Below are positions 53,040 through 61,976 of a DNA stretch of 64,000 nucleotides, one piece after another; position 1 is the stretch's first letter, and each line of letters begins with the position of its first letter. A program made the position numbers and the translations under genes. Under the pieces are notes generated by a model. That model did not search any database, was not told the origin of the DNA, and saw nothing but the letters and a program-made list of their open reading frames with translations. Source of the DNA: CALMFG01 sp963674805 (GTDB lineage Bacteria; Bacillota; Clostridia; Christensenellales; CALMFG01); NCBI GenBank assembly GCA_963674805.2, contig CAXXNY010000021.1, positions 62,001-126,000 on the forward strand, in the 5' to 3' direction.

Positions 53040-54215
53040 TTAATAGAACTGCGGCCAGAGCTTGGCGAATACGCCCAGCACTTCATCCAGCTGTGACTGG
53101 GAATGGGTGGCAGTATAGCTCGTACGAAGCAGCGCCTGTCCCTGTTCCACTGCCGGCGAAATCACCGGATTGACATAGACACCGGATTCAAGCAGCATCT
53201 TGGTCAGGATAAAGGTTTTTTCATCGTCATAGGTCATGACCGGAATAATCGCGGTCAGCGACTTACCGAACGGAATATTGAGTTTTGTGAACCCCTGGCG
53301 CATATAGTCTGCGTTTTCTTTGAGCCGCTGTACGCGTTCGGGTTCCTGTTCTAAAATCTCAAGCGCCTTAACCGCAACCGCTGCACTAATCGGAGTGACC
53401 GATGCGCTGAAGATAAAGGGACGCGATACGTGCTTGACGTAATCTATGACCTTTTGATCCGCAACGATGTGGCCGCCGAGTGTGGCCAGCGATTTGCTGA
53501 AGGTACCCATGATAATATCCACTTCGTCGGTGAGGCCGAAGTATTCGGCTGTGCCGCGTCCGCCCTGCCCGATCATGCCGAGGCCGTGTGCGTCATCCAC
53601 CATTACGCGTGCGCCGTATTTCTTAGCGAGTTTAACGATGTTCGGCAGGTCTGCGATATCGCCGCCCATCGAGAACACGCCGTCCGTGATAATCAGTTTT
53701 CCGCTGGTTTCGGGAATCCGCTGTAAGGTCTCCTCCAGACTTTCCATATCGTTGTGACGGTAATTCAGCTTTTTAGCAAAAGACAGCCGGCACGCGTCCA
53801 CGATACTCGCGTGGTTTTCACGGTCGTTGATTAGATAGTCGTTTCTGCCTGCAATGCTGCTGATAATCGCAAGATTGGTCTGGAAACCGGTGCCGAAGGT
53901 CAGCGCCGCTTCTTTGCCGATGAAGGATGCGAGCTTTTCTTCCAGCTGGATATGCAGATCAAGCGTGCCGTTTAAGAAACGCGATCCCGTACAACCGGTG
54001 CCGTACCGATCCGCCGCTTCTTTTGCGGTTTCAATCATGCGCGGGTCACAGGTTAAACCGAGATAGTTATTGGACCCGATCATGATGGTTCTTCTGCCTT
54101 CAATGATAACTTCTGTGTCCTGCTTTGATTCTAAAGGATGAAAATAAGGATAAATCCCTTTGGCACGGACTTCGTCCGCCTGGGTATAATCAAAACATTT
54201 CTTAAACAAATCCAT
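53040..54215 (-). CDS. Alpha-oxoamine synthase, serine-palmitoyltransferase-like
   Basis: A 391-residue PLP enzyme of the alpha-oxoamine synthase family (BioF, Kbl, SPT, HemA). PLP Lys241 lies in GTFSKSLATLGG, and His135 (NHAS), DDAHG at 207-211 and the GTGCTGSRFLNG loop are all present. The FSKSLA..GG motif together with HVSRPFIFSAS is closer to serine palmitoyltransferase than to Kbl (GTLGKALGG type) or BioF. It would condense an acyl-CoA or acyl-carrier thioester with an amino acid at the membrane-facing cytoplasm. It is the second gene after an SDR reductase with a 21-nt gap. AAGGAG precedes the ATG. Glycine C-acetyltransferase is the main alternative. Confidence 0.8.
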   Translation of the reverse strand: MDLFKKCFDYTQADEVRAKGIYPYFHPLESKQDTEVIIEGRRTIMIGSNNYLGLTCDPRMIETAKEAADRYGTGCTGSRFLNGTLDLHIQLEEKLASFIGKEAALTFGTGFQTNLAIISSIAGRNDYLINDRENHASIVDACRLSFAKKLNYRHNDMESLEETLQRIPETSGKLIITDGVFSMGGDIADLPNIVKLAKKYGARVMVDDAHGLGMIGQGGRGTAEYFGLTDEVDIIMGTFSKSLATLGGHIVADQKVIDYVKHVSRPFIFSASVTPISAAVAVKALEILEQEPERVQRLKENADYMRQGFTKLNIPFGKSLTAIIPVMTYDDEKTFILTKMLLESGVYVNPVISPAVEQGQALLRTSYTATHSQSQLDEVLGVFAKLWPQFY

Positions 54216-54236
54216 TTAGTTGCTCCTTAAAATAAA

Positions 54237-55046
54237 TTAATAAATCATTTTTAAAATCATGAGTTTAAGTTTCGTGGGTAAAATGCGCGACAGCCCATAC
54301 ACCAGTTTATACTGGAAGCCGACAGAAACCCGTACAGGCGGATTCTTGCGCTGGGCAACCTTAAGGACGACCTTGGCCACGGTTTCGGGGGAATAGCCGT
54401 TCTGTTCATCTTTTTCCATCTGCTTAACGGCGGCATCGCATTCCGGCATATAGGCGGACTCAATATCAACAGCCCCCGACATCCGGCGCTGGTCTGTGAA
54501 GTTGGTCTTGGTATCACCGGGCTCAACAAGAGACACTTTAACATGGAACTTTGCTGTTTCCATCCTTAAAGTTTCGGTTAAGGATTCCATCGCAAATTTT
54601 GCTGCGCTGTACATGGATTGGAACGGAATCGGAATATAGCCGGCAACCGAACCGATGTTGATGATACGGCCGGACTTGTTCTTCCGGAAAGTCGGCATAA
54701 CAGCCTGAATGACGCGGAGCGCGCCGAAAAAAGAAATATCAAACTGCTGCTGGGCGATTTCAACCGGAACGGCCTCGATCGAACCGGCGATGCCGGAACC
54801 AGCACAGTTGATTAAAATATCAATATTGCCTTCTTGGGATAAAACGTAGTCGACTGCCTTGCTGACGGAATCGCCATCGGTGACTTCCATTGGCAGCATG
54901 ACGATTTGGTTAGTATCCGGAGCCTGGTCGAATTCGGCGGTGCGGGACGTGCCGTATACGGTATAACCTGCAGCCAAAAAAGCCTCAGCGATGGCCTTCC
55001 CGATACCGGAAGACGCACCGGACACAAATACAATTGAACGGTTCAT
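54237..55046 (-). CDS. Short-chain dehydrogenase/reductase, possible 3-ketosphinganine-type reductase
   Basis: A 269-residue classical SDR. The NAD(P) glycine motif is SGASSGIGKA (from residue 9), the NAG-like loop is NCAGSG, and the catalytic set is Ser133 (IGSVAGY), Tyr146 and Lys150 (YSAAK). A hydrophobic, basic C-terminal tail (LPTKLKLMILKMIY) may touch the membrane. Being the first gene of a pair with the alpha-oxoamine synthase, it could reduce the ketone product, as 3-ketodihydrosphingosine reductase does. SDR sequence alone does not fix the substrate. GAGGG precedes the ATG. Confidence 0.85.
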   Translation of the reverse strand: MNRSIVFVSGASSGIGKAIAEAFLAAGYTVYGTSRTAEFDQAPDTNQIVMLPMEVTDGDSVSKAVDYVLSQEGNIDILINCAGSGIAGSIEAVPVEIAQQQFDISFFGALRVIQAVMPTFRKNKSGRIINIGSVAGYIPIPFQSMYSAAKFAMESLTETLRMETAKFHVKVSLVEPGDTKTNFTDQRRMSGAVDIESAYMPECDAAVKQMEKDEQNGYSPETVAKVVLKVAQRKNPPVRVSVGFQYKLVYGLSRILPTKLKLMILKMIY

Positions 55047-55099
55047 GAAAATTTCCCTCTTAAATAAAAAATAAATAATTTCAACTTCATTAAATATAT

Positions 55100-55127
55100 A
55101 TTATATCCGTGATAAATGCAAAGTGAA
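55100..55127 (-). promoter_or_regulatory. Promoter of the SDR/oxoamine synthase pair
   Basis: On the minus strand TTCACT (55127-55122) and TATAAT (55105-55100) are separated by 16 nt, about 55 nt before the SDR start. Confidence 0.5.
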
Positions 55128-55259
55128 TTTTAGTTTGTATGGCTAATCAGATCAGATATACAAGGAGTTTTGCACTTTATAGGGTGATATGGTTGATATT
55201 GCATCAAAATAATAGCGATTACTGTATTAAGGTACAGAAAGCGAGAGCTTATATAAACG

Positions 55260-55303
55260 AAAAAGCGCCTGGCAGATGAATGTATACAGCCACTGCCCGG
55301 CGC
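55260..55303 (-). terminator. Intrinsic terminator of the second GGDEF gene
   Basis: GCGCCTGGCAG (55265-55275) pairs with CTGCCCGGCGC (55293-55303) with one mismatch over a 17-nt loop; on the minus strand it is followed by a T run. Confidence 0.78.
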
Positions 55304-55332
55304 AGATAAACAAGAAAAATCGGTTATGCTGA

Positions 55333-56712
55333 TTAGTTCTGGACGGCGTTAGAGGTGCCTGAAAAAATCTCAGTCCGGTCTCTGCCGCTGTTTTTGGCCT
55401 GATATAAAGCGCTGTCCGCATTGGCAATCAGCTGCATTGGATCTTCGATATCGGAGAACGGATAGGCATCGACGCCGATGCTGATTGTAGCGGAGATTTC
55501 CGCACCACAATAAGACGCACGGCATTCCTTGACCGCATACCGGATACGTTCTGCGATTTTGGCGACATCGGTACGGCTGGCGCCGGGCATGATTGCCAGA
55601 AATTCCTCTCCGCCGTAACGGATGAGAATGTCCCCTTTTCTTAAAATCGGCTGGGACACGCCGACAATATTTTTAAGGATATGGTCTCCCGCGAGATGGC
55701 CGTAGACATCATTCACATGCTTAAACCGGTCCACGTCCATCATCATGATGCCCAGCGGAACGCCGCTCCTGATAGACCGCGAGAATTCTTCCCGGAGGCG
55801 TTCCAGCCCAAACCGGCGGTTATAGATGCCGGTCAGAGGATCAAGCGCGGCGAGCTTTTGAATCTGGTCATGCTGCAGAGAGTTTTCTAAAACCAATGAT
55901 AAATCATATACGAAGATATCCAACTGTTCCAAAAAGTCTTCCGACATATCCGATTGGGCCGCGAGCAGCACGACGCCTTTGATTGCGGTAGAGAATTTAA
56001 CCGGCTGAAGAATCATCTGGGACGGCCGGAAAGCCGTCAGGACACCGTCCAGCATAATGCCTTCAGGGAATTCCATGAGGATTGACCTGCCTGACTTCAT
56101 AACCGACTGAAGCACACTGTTATCGACCAGTGCATCGGGTTCGGAAATGCCGAAATACGAGGCCAGGGAAAGCGCGCCTTCTTTTTCGATGAAGAGTGCA
56201 CCGGCGTCCGCGCCGGAGAAATCGATCATGGACTGTACAGCAAAGTTGGACAATGCTTCCAGATCAAGATTAACCGCCAGCTTCTCGATAAAAGCCCGGT
56301 GTTGGTTCTGGAAGCGCAGTGTTTTAATCAGAGATCTGACCATGGTATTAAAGGCATCAGCGCAGGCGCCGAACTCATCCTGAGAATCCTCAAAGATCAG
56401 ACACTCTTTTTCGGAACACGGCGTCTGCTCATTAGAAAAATCATGCACGAGTACGCGATGGCCGATATAAGCCATTTTGTCTTTAAGGATCTTCAGCTTT
56501 TTTCCGACGCTGGTTTTGGTAATCAAAAAATTGATCACACCGACTAATATACCCGCAAAAATACATGATAGAAAGAATAATGACGATAATGCGATGTTGC
56601 GGTCTATTCCGAAAGAGACGCAGAAAAAAGGAAAAAAGATGCCGACAAGAACACCGAATCCGATCATTCTTAAAAATAATCCGAAAAAGACATTGTGTTT
56701 AATTTTATTCAT
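55333..56712 (-). CDS. Membrane diguanylate cyclase with GAF-like sensor
   Basis: A 459-residue protein. Two helices (about 12-33 and 38-65) anchor it, with almost no external loop, followed by a HAMP-like linker, a GAF-type region (about 145-280) and a GGDEF domain (about 290-455). The active site is GGEEF near residue 369 and the RxxD inhibition site (RKGD) lies five residues earlier. It makes c-di-GMP from an intracellular or membrane signal. It is a single gene with its own terminator, opposite zwf. Confidence 0.9.
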   Translation of the reverse strand: MNKIKHNVFFGLFLRMIGFGVLVGIFFPFFCVSFGIDRNIALSSLFFLSCIFAGILVGVINFLITKTSVGKKLKILKDKMAYIGHRVLVHDFSNEQTPCSEKECLIFEDSQDEFGACADAFNTMVRSLIKTLRFQNQHRAFIEKLAVNLDLEALSNFAVQSMIDFSGADAGALFIEKEGALSLASYFGISEPDALVDNSVLQSVMKSGRSILMEFPEGIMLDGVLTAFRPSQMILQPVKFSTAIKGVVLLAAQSDMSEDFLEQLDIFVYDLSLVLENSLQHDQIQKLAALDPLTGIYNRRFGLERLREEFSRSIRSGVPLGIMMMDVDRFKHVNDVYGHLAGDHILKNIVGVSQPILRKGDILIRYGGEEFLAIMPGASRTDVAKIAERIRYAVKECRASYCGAEISATISIGVDAYPFSDIEDPMQLIANADSALYQAKNSGRDRTEIFSGTSNAVQN

Positions 56713-56955
56713 TTGGTTTCCCCGAGAAAAATATTTTTTACTGATGGAAGTAAGGTAATGATGAATGGTAGTTATTTTATCATAAAAGTGACAAATCGTG
56801 TAGTTATTTTAGCGAAAAACAAAAATAAAATAATGAGTTTTGTCTTGGTTTTTTAGTTCGGCCAGATGTGATATAGTCACATAGTAGAAAAGTTATACGG
56901 CAGTATAATGCAGCTACAGAAAAAACAGACATTTGATTGTATCGGGGGAAGAAAT

Positions 56956-58428
56956 ATGATAACAGCGGATAAAAACATCATCATGGTCATTTTCGGGGCA
57001 ACCGGAGACCTGACGCATAAAAAACTGATGCCGGCACTATACAGCCTGTTAAGGCGTGGGCTGTTGCCCGATGATTTTAAGGTTGTGGCTGTCGGCAGGC
57101 GGGATAAAACAACGGAAAGTTATCTTTCTGAAATATATGAGAGCATCAAAAAGAATATTTTCGGTGAAATCAAAACGGATATTTTTGATGCACTGAGCAG
57201 GCGGATTCAATACCACCGCCAGAACTTCAATGAGGATCAGGGCTATGACGGCTTAAAAGCGGTCATTGACGGTATCGGCGCCGATATGAACATTATGTAC
57301 TATCTGGCGGTTGCGCCGCAGTATTTTGAGGTGATTATTGAAAAGCTGGACGTGCACAACATGGCGGCGAATCCGAAAGCATGGCGGCGCGTGGTTATTG
57401 AAAAGCCGTTCGGCAGGGATTTGAAAACCGCCGAGTATCTGAACCAAAAAATCACATCGGTCTTTCCAGAGAGCAGCATCTATCGTATCGATCACTACCT
57501 CGGCAAGGAAATGCTTCAGAATTTGAATGTGCTGCGGTTTGGCAATACGGTTTTTGAACCAATCTGGAACCGCCGCTACATTGATAATATCCAAATCACG
57601 GCAGGCGAAACGGCTGGCGTGGCAACACGCGGCGGGTATTATGAGCAGGCGGGGGCGCTTAAGGATATGGTGCAGAACCACCTGTTACAGCTGCTGACAT
57701 TGACCGCGATGGAACCGCCGGTGTCACTAAACGAAGGGGATATCCGAAACGAAAAACTAAAAGTGCTCAGGGCGCTGATTGACCATCTGGATATTATCGA
57801 AACCGTACGCGGGCAATACGGCGCTGGTAATGCGGAAGGGCAGCCGCTTACTGCATACAGGGATGCAGAGCGGGTCAGCAAGGACTCGAACACCGAGACA
57901 TTTGTGGCCATCAAGCTGTTTTTAAACACCGAACGGTGGCATGACGTCCCGATTTATATCCGTACCGGAAAGGCGCTGAAATCAAAAATTACCGAAGTGA
58001 TTATTGAGTTTAAAGAGCCGCACTATGATCGGATGGCAAACAGGGCGGAAGCGCTGAAGGCCAACCTGCTGGTTATCAAGATTCAGCCCGAAGAAGGCAT
58101 ATTATTTGAATTTAATACCAAGCAGCCGGGCACAATTGATGATATCGTTCCGGTGACCATGGATTTCTGCCAGAACTGCCAGACCGGAGTCAACTCGCCG
58201 GAAGCCTATGAGCGCCTGCTGCATGATGTGATGCGCGGAGACGGTACGCTGTTTACTCGGTGGGAGGAACTGAAGTGCGCGTGGGTATTTACCGACCGTA
58301 TTAAGGCGCAATGGGAAGGGGAGCCGGTGGAGTTCCCGAACTATGAGCCGGGAACTTGGGGACCGCAGGCGGCGGAGGATTTATTGAGCAAAGATAACCG
58401 AAAATGGTGGAACAGCCAGGGAGAATAA
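56956..58428 (+). CDS. zwf: Glucose-6-phosphate dehydrogenase
   Basis: A 490-residue enzyme that oxidises glucose 6-phosphate to 6-phosphogluconolactone, yielding NADPH. The coenzyme motif is IFGATGDLTHKKLMPALY near the N-terminus, and the active-site peptide RIDHYLGKE is at about residue 176, with EKPFGRD upstream. The ATG at 56956 is preceded by GGGGGAAG; a start at 56908 would add 16 residues with no ribosome site. The next gene starts one base after the stop. Confidence 0.95.
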   Translation: MITADKNIIMVIFGATGDLTHKKLMPALYSLLRRGLLPDDFKVVAVGRRDKTTESYLSEIYESIKKNIFGEIKTDIFDALSRRIQYHRQNFNEDQGYDGLKAVIDGIGADMNIMYYLAVAPQYFEVIIEKLDVHNMAANPKAWRRVVIEKPFGRDLKTAEYLNQKITSVFPESSIYRIDHYLGKEMLQNLNVLRFGNTVFEPIWNRRYIDNIQITAGETAGVATRGGYYEQAGALKDMVQNHLLQLLTLTAMEPPVSLNEGDIRNEKLKVLRALIDHLDIIETVRGQYGAGNAEGQPLTAYRDAERVSKDSNTETFVAIKLFLNTERWHDVPIYIRTGKALKSKITEVIIEFKEPHYDRMANRAEALKANLLVIKIQPEEGILFEFNTKQPGTIDDIVPVTMDFCQNCQTGVNSPEAYERLLHDVMRGDGTLFTRWEELKCAWVFTDRIKAQWEGEPVEFPNYEPGTWGPQAAEDLLSKDNRKWWNSQGE

Positions 58429-58429
58429 C

Positions 58430-59068
58430 ATGAAAATAATTGATATATCCATGAAGATTACGCCGGATATGATGGTGTATAAAAATAAAGAAGACAAAAA
58501 GCCGGTCATTAAAAGAACGTCAACGCATGAAAAAGACAGGATGCAGGAAACTCAGCTGACCATTAATATGCATACCGGAACGCACATGGATGCGCCGCTG
58601 CACATGATTGCCGGCGGTAAAACGATTGAAAGCACTGACCTTAGCAGTCTGATTGCACCCTGCCGTGTGCTGGATTTGATGTCAGTGAGCGACCATATCA
58701 GCGAAGCGGATTTAAAAGAAAAGGCCATAAACGCAGGCGAATTTATTCTGTTGAAAACAAAAAATTCTCATGATGACACGTTTAATTTTGATTTTATTTA
58801 TCTGGATAAAAGCGGAGCTGAATATCTGAAAGAGAAAGGCATCATCGGAGTCGGTACGGATGCACTCGGCATCGAACGCAGCCAGCCGAACCATGATACG
58901 CATCAGGTTCTGCTCGGGAATGATATCCCGATTATTGAGGGCCTGAGGCTGAAAGACGTCAGCGAAGGCCTATATACTTTGGTGGCGCTGCCGATTGATC
59001 TGCCGGCGGCTGATGCGGCATTAATGCGTGCCGTACTGCTTCCTGCCGGAAGTTTAACAGAAAAATAG
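58430..59068 (+). CDS. Cyclase-family protein (kynurenine formamidase-like)
   Basis: A 212-residue metal-dependent hydrolase of the cyclase/KynB family. The metal motif HTGTHMDAPLH (about residues 44-55) is intact and the second conserved block GVGTDALGIERS is present. Family members hydrolyse amides or lactones, including N-formylkynurenine. It begins one base after the zwf stop, so the two are translationally coupled; a lactone or sugar-acid substrate is possible but unproven. Confidence 0.87.
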   Translation: MKIIDISMKITPDMMVYKNKEDKKPVIKRTSTHEKDRMQETQLTINMHTGTHMDAPLHMIAGGKTIESTDLSSLIAPCRVLDLMSVSDHISEADLKEKAINAGEFILLKTKNSHDDTFNFDFIYLDKSGAEYLKEKGIIGVGTDALGIERSQPNHDTHQVLLGNDIPIIEGLRLKDVSEGLYTLVALPIDLPAADAALMRAVLLPAGSLTEK

Positions 59069-59183
59069 TTAGCCAATGTTAACAGACCGGATACACTTTG
59101 TTTTTATCCGATTCACTGACCATTCATAGTCTGTTTTCATATCAGGCGTATGATAAACATAACATAAGAAAGAGGTGCGAGAC

Positions 59184-59885
59184 TTGACACAGGAACTGTT
59201 GGTTTCCAGCGTTTTCTTAGCTGGACTTTTATCATTTTTATCGCCGTGCATTTTGCCCCTGCTGCCGGTATACTTCTCAACTTTGGCAGGCAGCCGGATG
59301 ACGGAAGAAGGCGGAGAAAAGAAGAAGAAGTTTGATGCGACGCTGATTATTAAGACGGTGTTGTTTATACTCGGTATTTCGATGACCTTTGTGGCGCTGG
59401 GATTCGGCGCCGGATTCTTCGGACAATTGTTCCGAAACCGCACCTTCTTAATCGTGATGGGAATTATCGTCATTATACTCGGGATTATTCAAACCGGTCT
59501 GATTAAGATTCCGGCACTTCAACGGGAAAAACGGCTGGACATTAAGCGGTCGAAGACCGGAGATTATCTGGGCGCGCTTCTTTTAGGGCTGGCATTCAGC
59601 TTTGGATGGACGCCGTGTATCGGGCCGATTCTGGCGACGGTGCTTGCGGTGGCGGCCAGCGGATCAAGCCCGTTGTACGGGGCAGGCATGATGGCGGTGT
59701 ATACATTGGGGCTTGCGGTGCCGTTTTTGGTCATTGCAGTGTTTGCGAATGTGCTGTTGTCCAAGGTCAAAAAACTCAACAAATACACACCGGTGATCAA
59801 GATTATCGGCGGCGTGATTATTATATTGATGGGTATTCTGCTTCTGTCAGGGCAGATGAACGTCTTGTTGAGAGTGATTAACTGA
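59184..59885 (+). CDS. ccdA: CcdA-type membrane thiol-disulfide transporter
   Basis: About 233 residues with six helices of the CcdA/DsbD-beta family. The two redox cysteines are in FLSPCILPLLPVY (helix 1) and GWTPCIGPILATVL (helix 4). It carries electrons from cytoplasmic thioredoxin to extracytoplasmic partners. TTG at 59184 has AGAGGTG at 59171-59177; a GTG at 59175 overlaps that site. The next genes encode a thioredoxin-like lipoprotein and an exported MsrAB, so the pathway probably feeds methionine-sulfoxide repair. Confidence 0.9.
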   Translation: MTQELLVSSVFLAGLLSFLSPCILPLLPVYFSTLAGSRMTEEGGEKKKKFDATLIIKTVLFILGISMTFVALGFGAGFFGQLFRNRTFLIVMGIIVIILGIIQTGLIKIPALQREKRLDIKRSKTGDYLGALLLGLAFSFGWTPCIGPILATVLAVAASGSSPLYGAGMMAVYTLGLAVPFLVIAVFANVLLSKVKKLNKYTPVIKIIGGVIIILMGILLLSGQMNVLLRVIN

Positions 59886-59910
59886 CAGTAAATAAAAGGA
59901 GGCGAAAGAG

Positions 59911-60423
59911 ATGAAACACAAACGTTGGATTTTCTTTGTTCTTGCGCTTTCGATAGTCTTCTTGTTTGTTTCATGCGGAAGCAGCGCAGGCGAAGAAACA
60001 GGGGAAAAAGAAATGAAAGCAAATGAAATAATCGTCCATGACTTTTCAGGCAATGAAGTTAATCTGGTTAACGGAAGGCCGGTATATATCAAGGCTTGGG
60101 CATCATGGTGTCCTGTCTGCCTTGCGGGAATGGGGGAGCTGAACGAACTGTCGGCTGAAGATAACGGCTTTGATATCGTCAGCGTGGTTTCGCCGGGAGA
60201 ATACGGTGAAATGGATGAACAGGATTTTATCGCATGGTGGAACGGTCTGGATTATGACAATATCACCGTATATTTTGACGAGGGCGCTGCTTTATTTGAC
60301 GAACTTGGCATACGCGCATTCCCGACTTCAGCATACTATGATTCCAACGGCGAGCTCGTGACAACGATTATCGGGCACAACGATAACAATACGATTATTT
60401 CTACGATGGCGGATATAGAATAG
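59911..60423 (+). CDS. Thioredoxin-like (TlpA/ResA-type) lipoprotein
   Basis: A 170-residue extracytoplasmic lipoprotein: hydrophobic signal with lipobox FVSC (Cys22), acidic linker, then a thioredoxin fold with active site WASWCPVCLAGM (Cys67, Cys70) and cis-Pro in AFPTSAYYD. It should be reduced by the CcdA protein encoded 25 nt upstream and pass electrons to the MsrAB lipoprotein encoded 11 nt downstream. AAAGGAGG precedes the ATG. Confidence 0.92.
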   Translation: MKHKRWIFFVLALSIVFLFVSCGSSAGEETGEKEMKANEIIVHDFSGNEVNLVNGRPVYIKAWASWCPVCLAGMGELNELSAEDNGFDIVSVVSPGEYGEMDEQDFIAWWNGLDYDNITVYFDEGAALFDELGIRAFPTSAYYDSNGELVTTIIGHNDNNTIISTMADIE

Positions 60424-60434
60424 GAGCGATCATC

Positions 60435-61568
60435 ATGAAACGGATATTTATTGCACTGACAACGGTTCTGGCGGTTGCGGCAATAATAACCGGATGTGCC
60501 GCTGCGGATAGCGGCGGCGGTGATGCTGAAGAAGCGCTTCAGAATAATGAAGGAGAGGAAAAAGTCATGACAGTCAATCAGAATGATCTAAGAGAAATAT
60601 GGCTGGCCGGCGGATGCTTTTGGGGCGTGGAAGAATACTTCTCCAGAATTGAGGGCGTATATGATGTGGTTTCCGGATATGCAAACGGCAACACCGAGAA
60701 TCCGTCTTATCAGGACGTGATTGCCGGGTCCGGGCATGCAGAGACCGTTCATATCACCTATGACAAAACTGTTGTGGATCTGGAGACACTGTTGATCCAC
60801 TACTTCAGAATCATCAATCCGGTATCAATCAACAAACAAGGCAATGACATTGGCGAACAGTACAGAACCGGAATATACTATGAAAATGAAAGCGATCTGC
60901 CGGTAATTGAGGCGGTCATCGCGAGTGAACAGGAAAAATACGATAAACCCATACAGGTTGAAGTGGAACCGTTAAGACAGTTCTTTGAAGCCGAAGAATA
61001 CCATCAGGATTATCTGAAGAAGAATCCGAGCGGCTACTGCCACGTGGACTTCGGTAATCTGGATGAGCCGGTTAAGCGCGTTGTGGAATCGTATTATCAG
61101 GACGGCGAAATCTTTATCGCGCCGGGAGATTATCCCAAACCGAATGATGAAGAGATTAAGGCGATGTTGACAGACGAACAGTATGCAGTGACACAGGAAA
61201 ACGCGACCGAATACGCATTCGGCAACGAATACTTTGACAACCATGATCCGGGAATTTATGTGGATGTCGTGACCGGAGAGCCGTTGTTTGCATCCGAAGA
61301 TAAATATGATTCGGGATGCGGATGGCCGAGTTTTGTGAAGCCGATCACCGAAGATGTGGTGACGTATAAGACAGATACGAGCTATAACATGGTACGGGTA
61401 GAAGTCCGAAGCCGTGTCGGAGACGGCCATTTGGGGCATGTGTTTGACGACGGCCCGGCGGACCGCGGCGGGAAACGCTATTGTATTAATTCGGCATCAA
61501 TCCGGTTTATCCCAAAAGCGGATATGGAAGCGGAAGGATACGGATATCTGTTGCCTGTTGCCAACTAA
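60435..61568 (+). CDS. msrAB: Exported MsrA-MsrB fusion lipoprotein
   Basis: A 377-residue lipoprotein with lipobox ITGC (Cys21). The MsrA domain (about 53-210) has nucleophile Cys61 in AGGCFWGVEEYF; the MsrB domain (about 240-377) has SGCGWPSF, GHLGHVFDDGP and catalytic Cys350 in RYCINSASIRF. The MsrB zinc cysteines are absent (GIYVDVVTGEPLF), as in other fused exported forms. It reduces both S- and R-methionine sulfoxide in surface proteins. AGGAG precedes the ATG. Confidence 0.95.
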   Translation: MKRIFIALTTVLAVAAIITGCAAADSGGGDAEEALQNNEGEEKVMTVNQNDLREIWLAGGCFWGVEEYFSRIEGVYDVVSGYANGNTENPSYQDVIAGSGHAETVHITYDKTVVDLETLLIHYFRIINPVSINKQGNDIGEQYRTGIYYENESDLPVIEAVIASEQEKYDKPIQVEVEPLRQFFEAEEYHQDYLKKNPSGYCHVDFGNLDEPVKRVVESYYQDGEIFIAPGDYPKPNDEEIKAMLTDEQYAVTQENATEYAFGNEYFDNHDPGIYVDVVTGEPLFASEDKYDSGCGWPSFVKPITEDVVTYKTDTSYNMVRVEVRSRVGDGHLGHVFDDGPADRGGKRYCINSASIRFIPKADMEAEGYGYLLPVAN

Positions 61569-61586
61569 ACCAGAATCAGTTAAGAT

Positions 61587-61619
61587 AATCAGGACGTGAA
61601 ACAGCGTCCTGATTTTTTA
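61587..61619 (+). terminator. Intrinsic terminator of the Msr operon
   Basis: AATCAGGACG (61587-61596) pairs perfectly with CGTCCTGATT (61605-61614) over TGAAACAG, followed by TTTTA. Confidence 0.88.
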
Positions 61620-61633
61620 TTTGGAGGGGAAAT

Positions 61634-61894
61634 ATGAGTATTTTTGAAGCGGGAATGTTGGTATGCTTTGGCGCAGCATGGCCGGTATCCATCTATAAAT
61701 CGGCGGTCAGCAAAACGACCAAAGGCAAGAGCTTATTGTTCTTGTTTGTGATCCTGACCGGATATGCGTTTGGCATTATCCATAAAGCGTTTATTCACTA
61801 TGATTGGGTGATTGCGCTATATATTTTAAATTTTGTGATGGTGGCGGTGGATATTGCGTTGTATTTTAGAAACAAGAGGCTTGAGCGCAGATAA
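61634..61894 (+). CDS. Small three-helix membrane protein, PQ-loop/SemiSWEET-like
   Basis: An 86-residue protein with three hydrophobic helices (about 5-22, 32-52, 58-80) and a basic C-terminus. GAAWPVSIYKSA then TKGKSLLF and GYAFGIIHK recall PQ-loop/SemiSWEET half-transporters, but the sequence is short and the function unproven. TTGGAGGGG precedes the ATG. It stands between the Msr operon terminator and the tRNA gene. Confidence 0.7.
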   Translation: MSIFEAGMLVCFGAAWPVSIYKSAVSKTTKGKSLLFLFVILTGYAFGIIHKAFIHYDWVIALYILNFVMVAVDIALYFRNKRLERR

Positions 61895-61933
61895 ACGAAC
61901 GTAAGCGAATGCTGTTAATCTTTAAAACGAGGC

Positions 61934-61963
61934 TTGACCAATCAAAACAATTTAAGATATAAT
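61934..61963 (+). promoter_or_regulatory. Promoter of the tRNA-Ala gene
   Basis: TTGACC at 61934-61939 and TATAAT at 61958-61963 are spaced 18 nt, 13 nt before the mature tRNA. Confidence 0.7.
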
Positions 61964-61976
61964 AGCGTCAGCTTTT

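Noticed and set aside
53040..54215. Simple annotation as glycine C-acetyltransferase (kbl)
   Set aside because: The PLP-lysine motif and HxSRxxIFSAS region are of SPT type, no threonine dehydrogenase is adjacent, and the partner is an SDR. It is kept only as an alternative.
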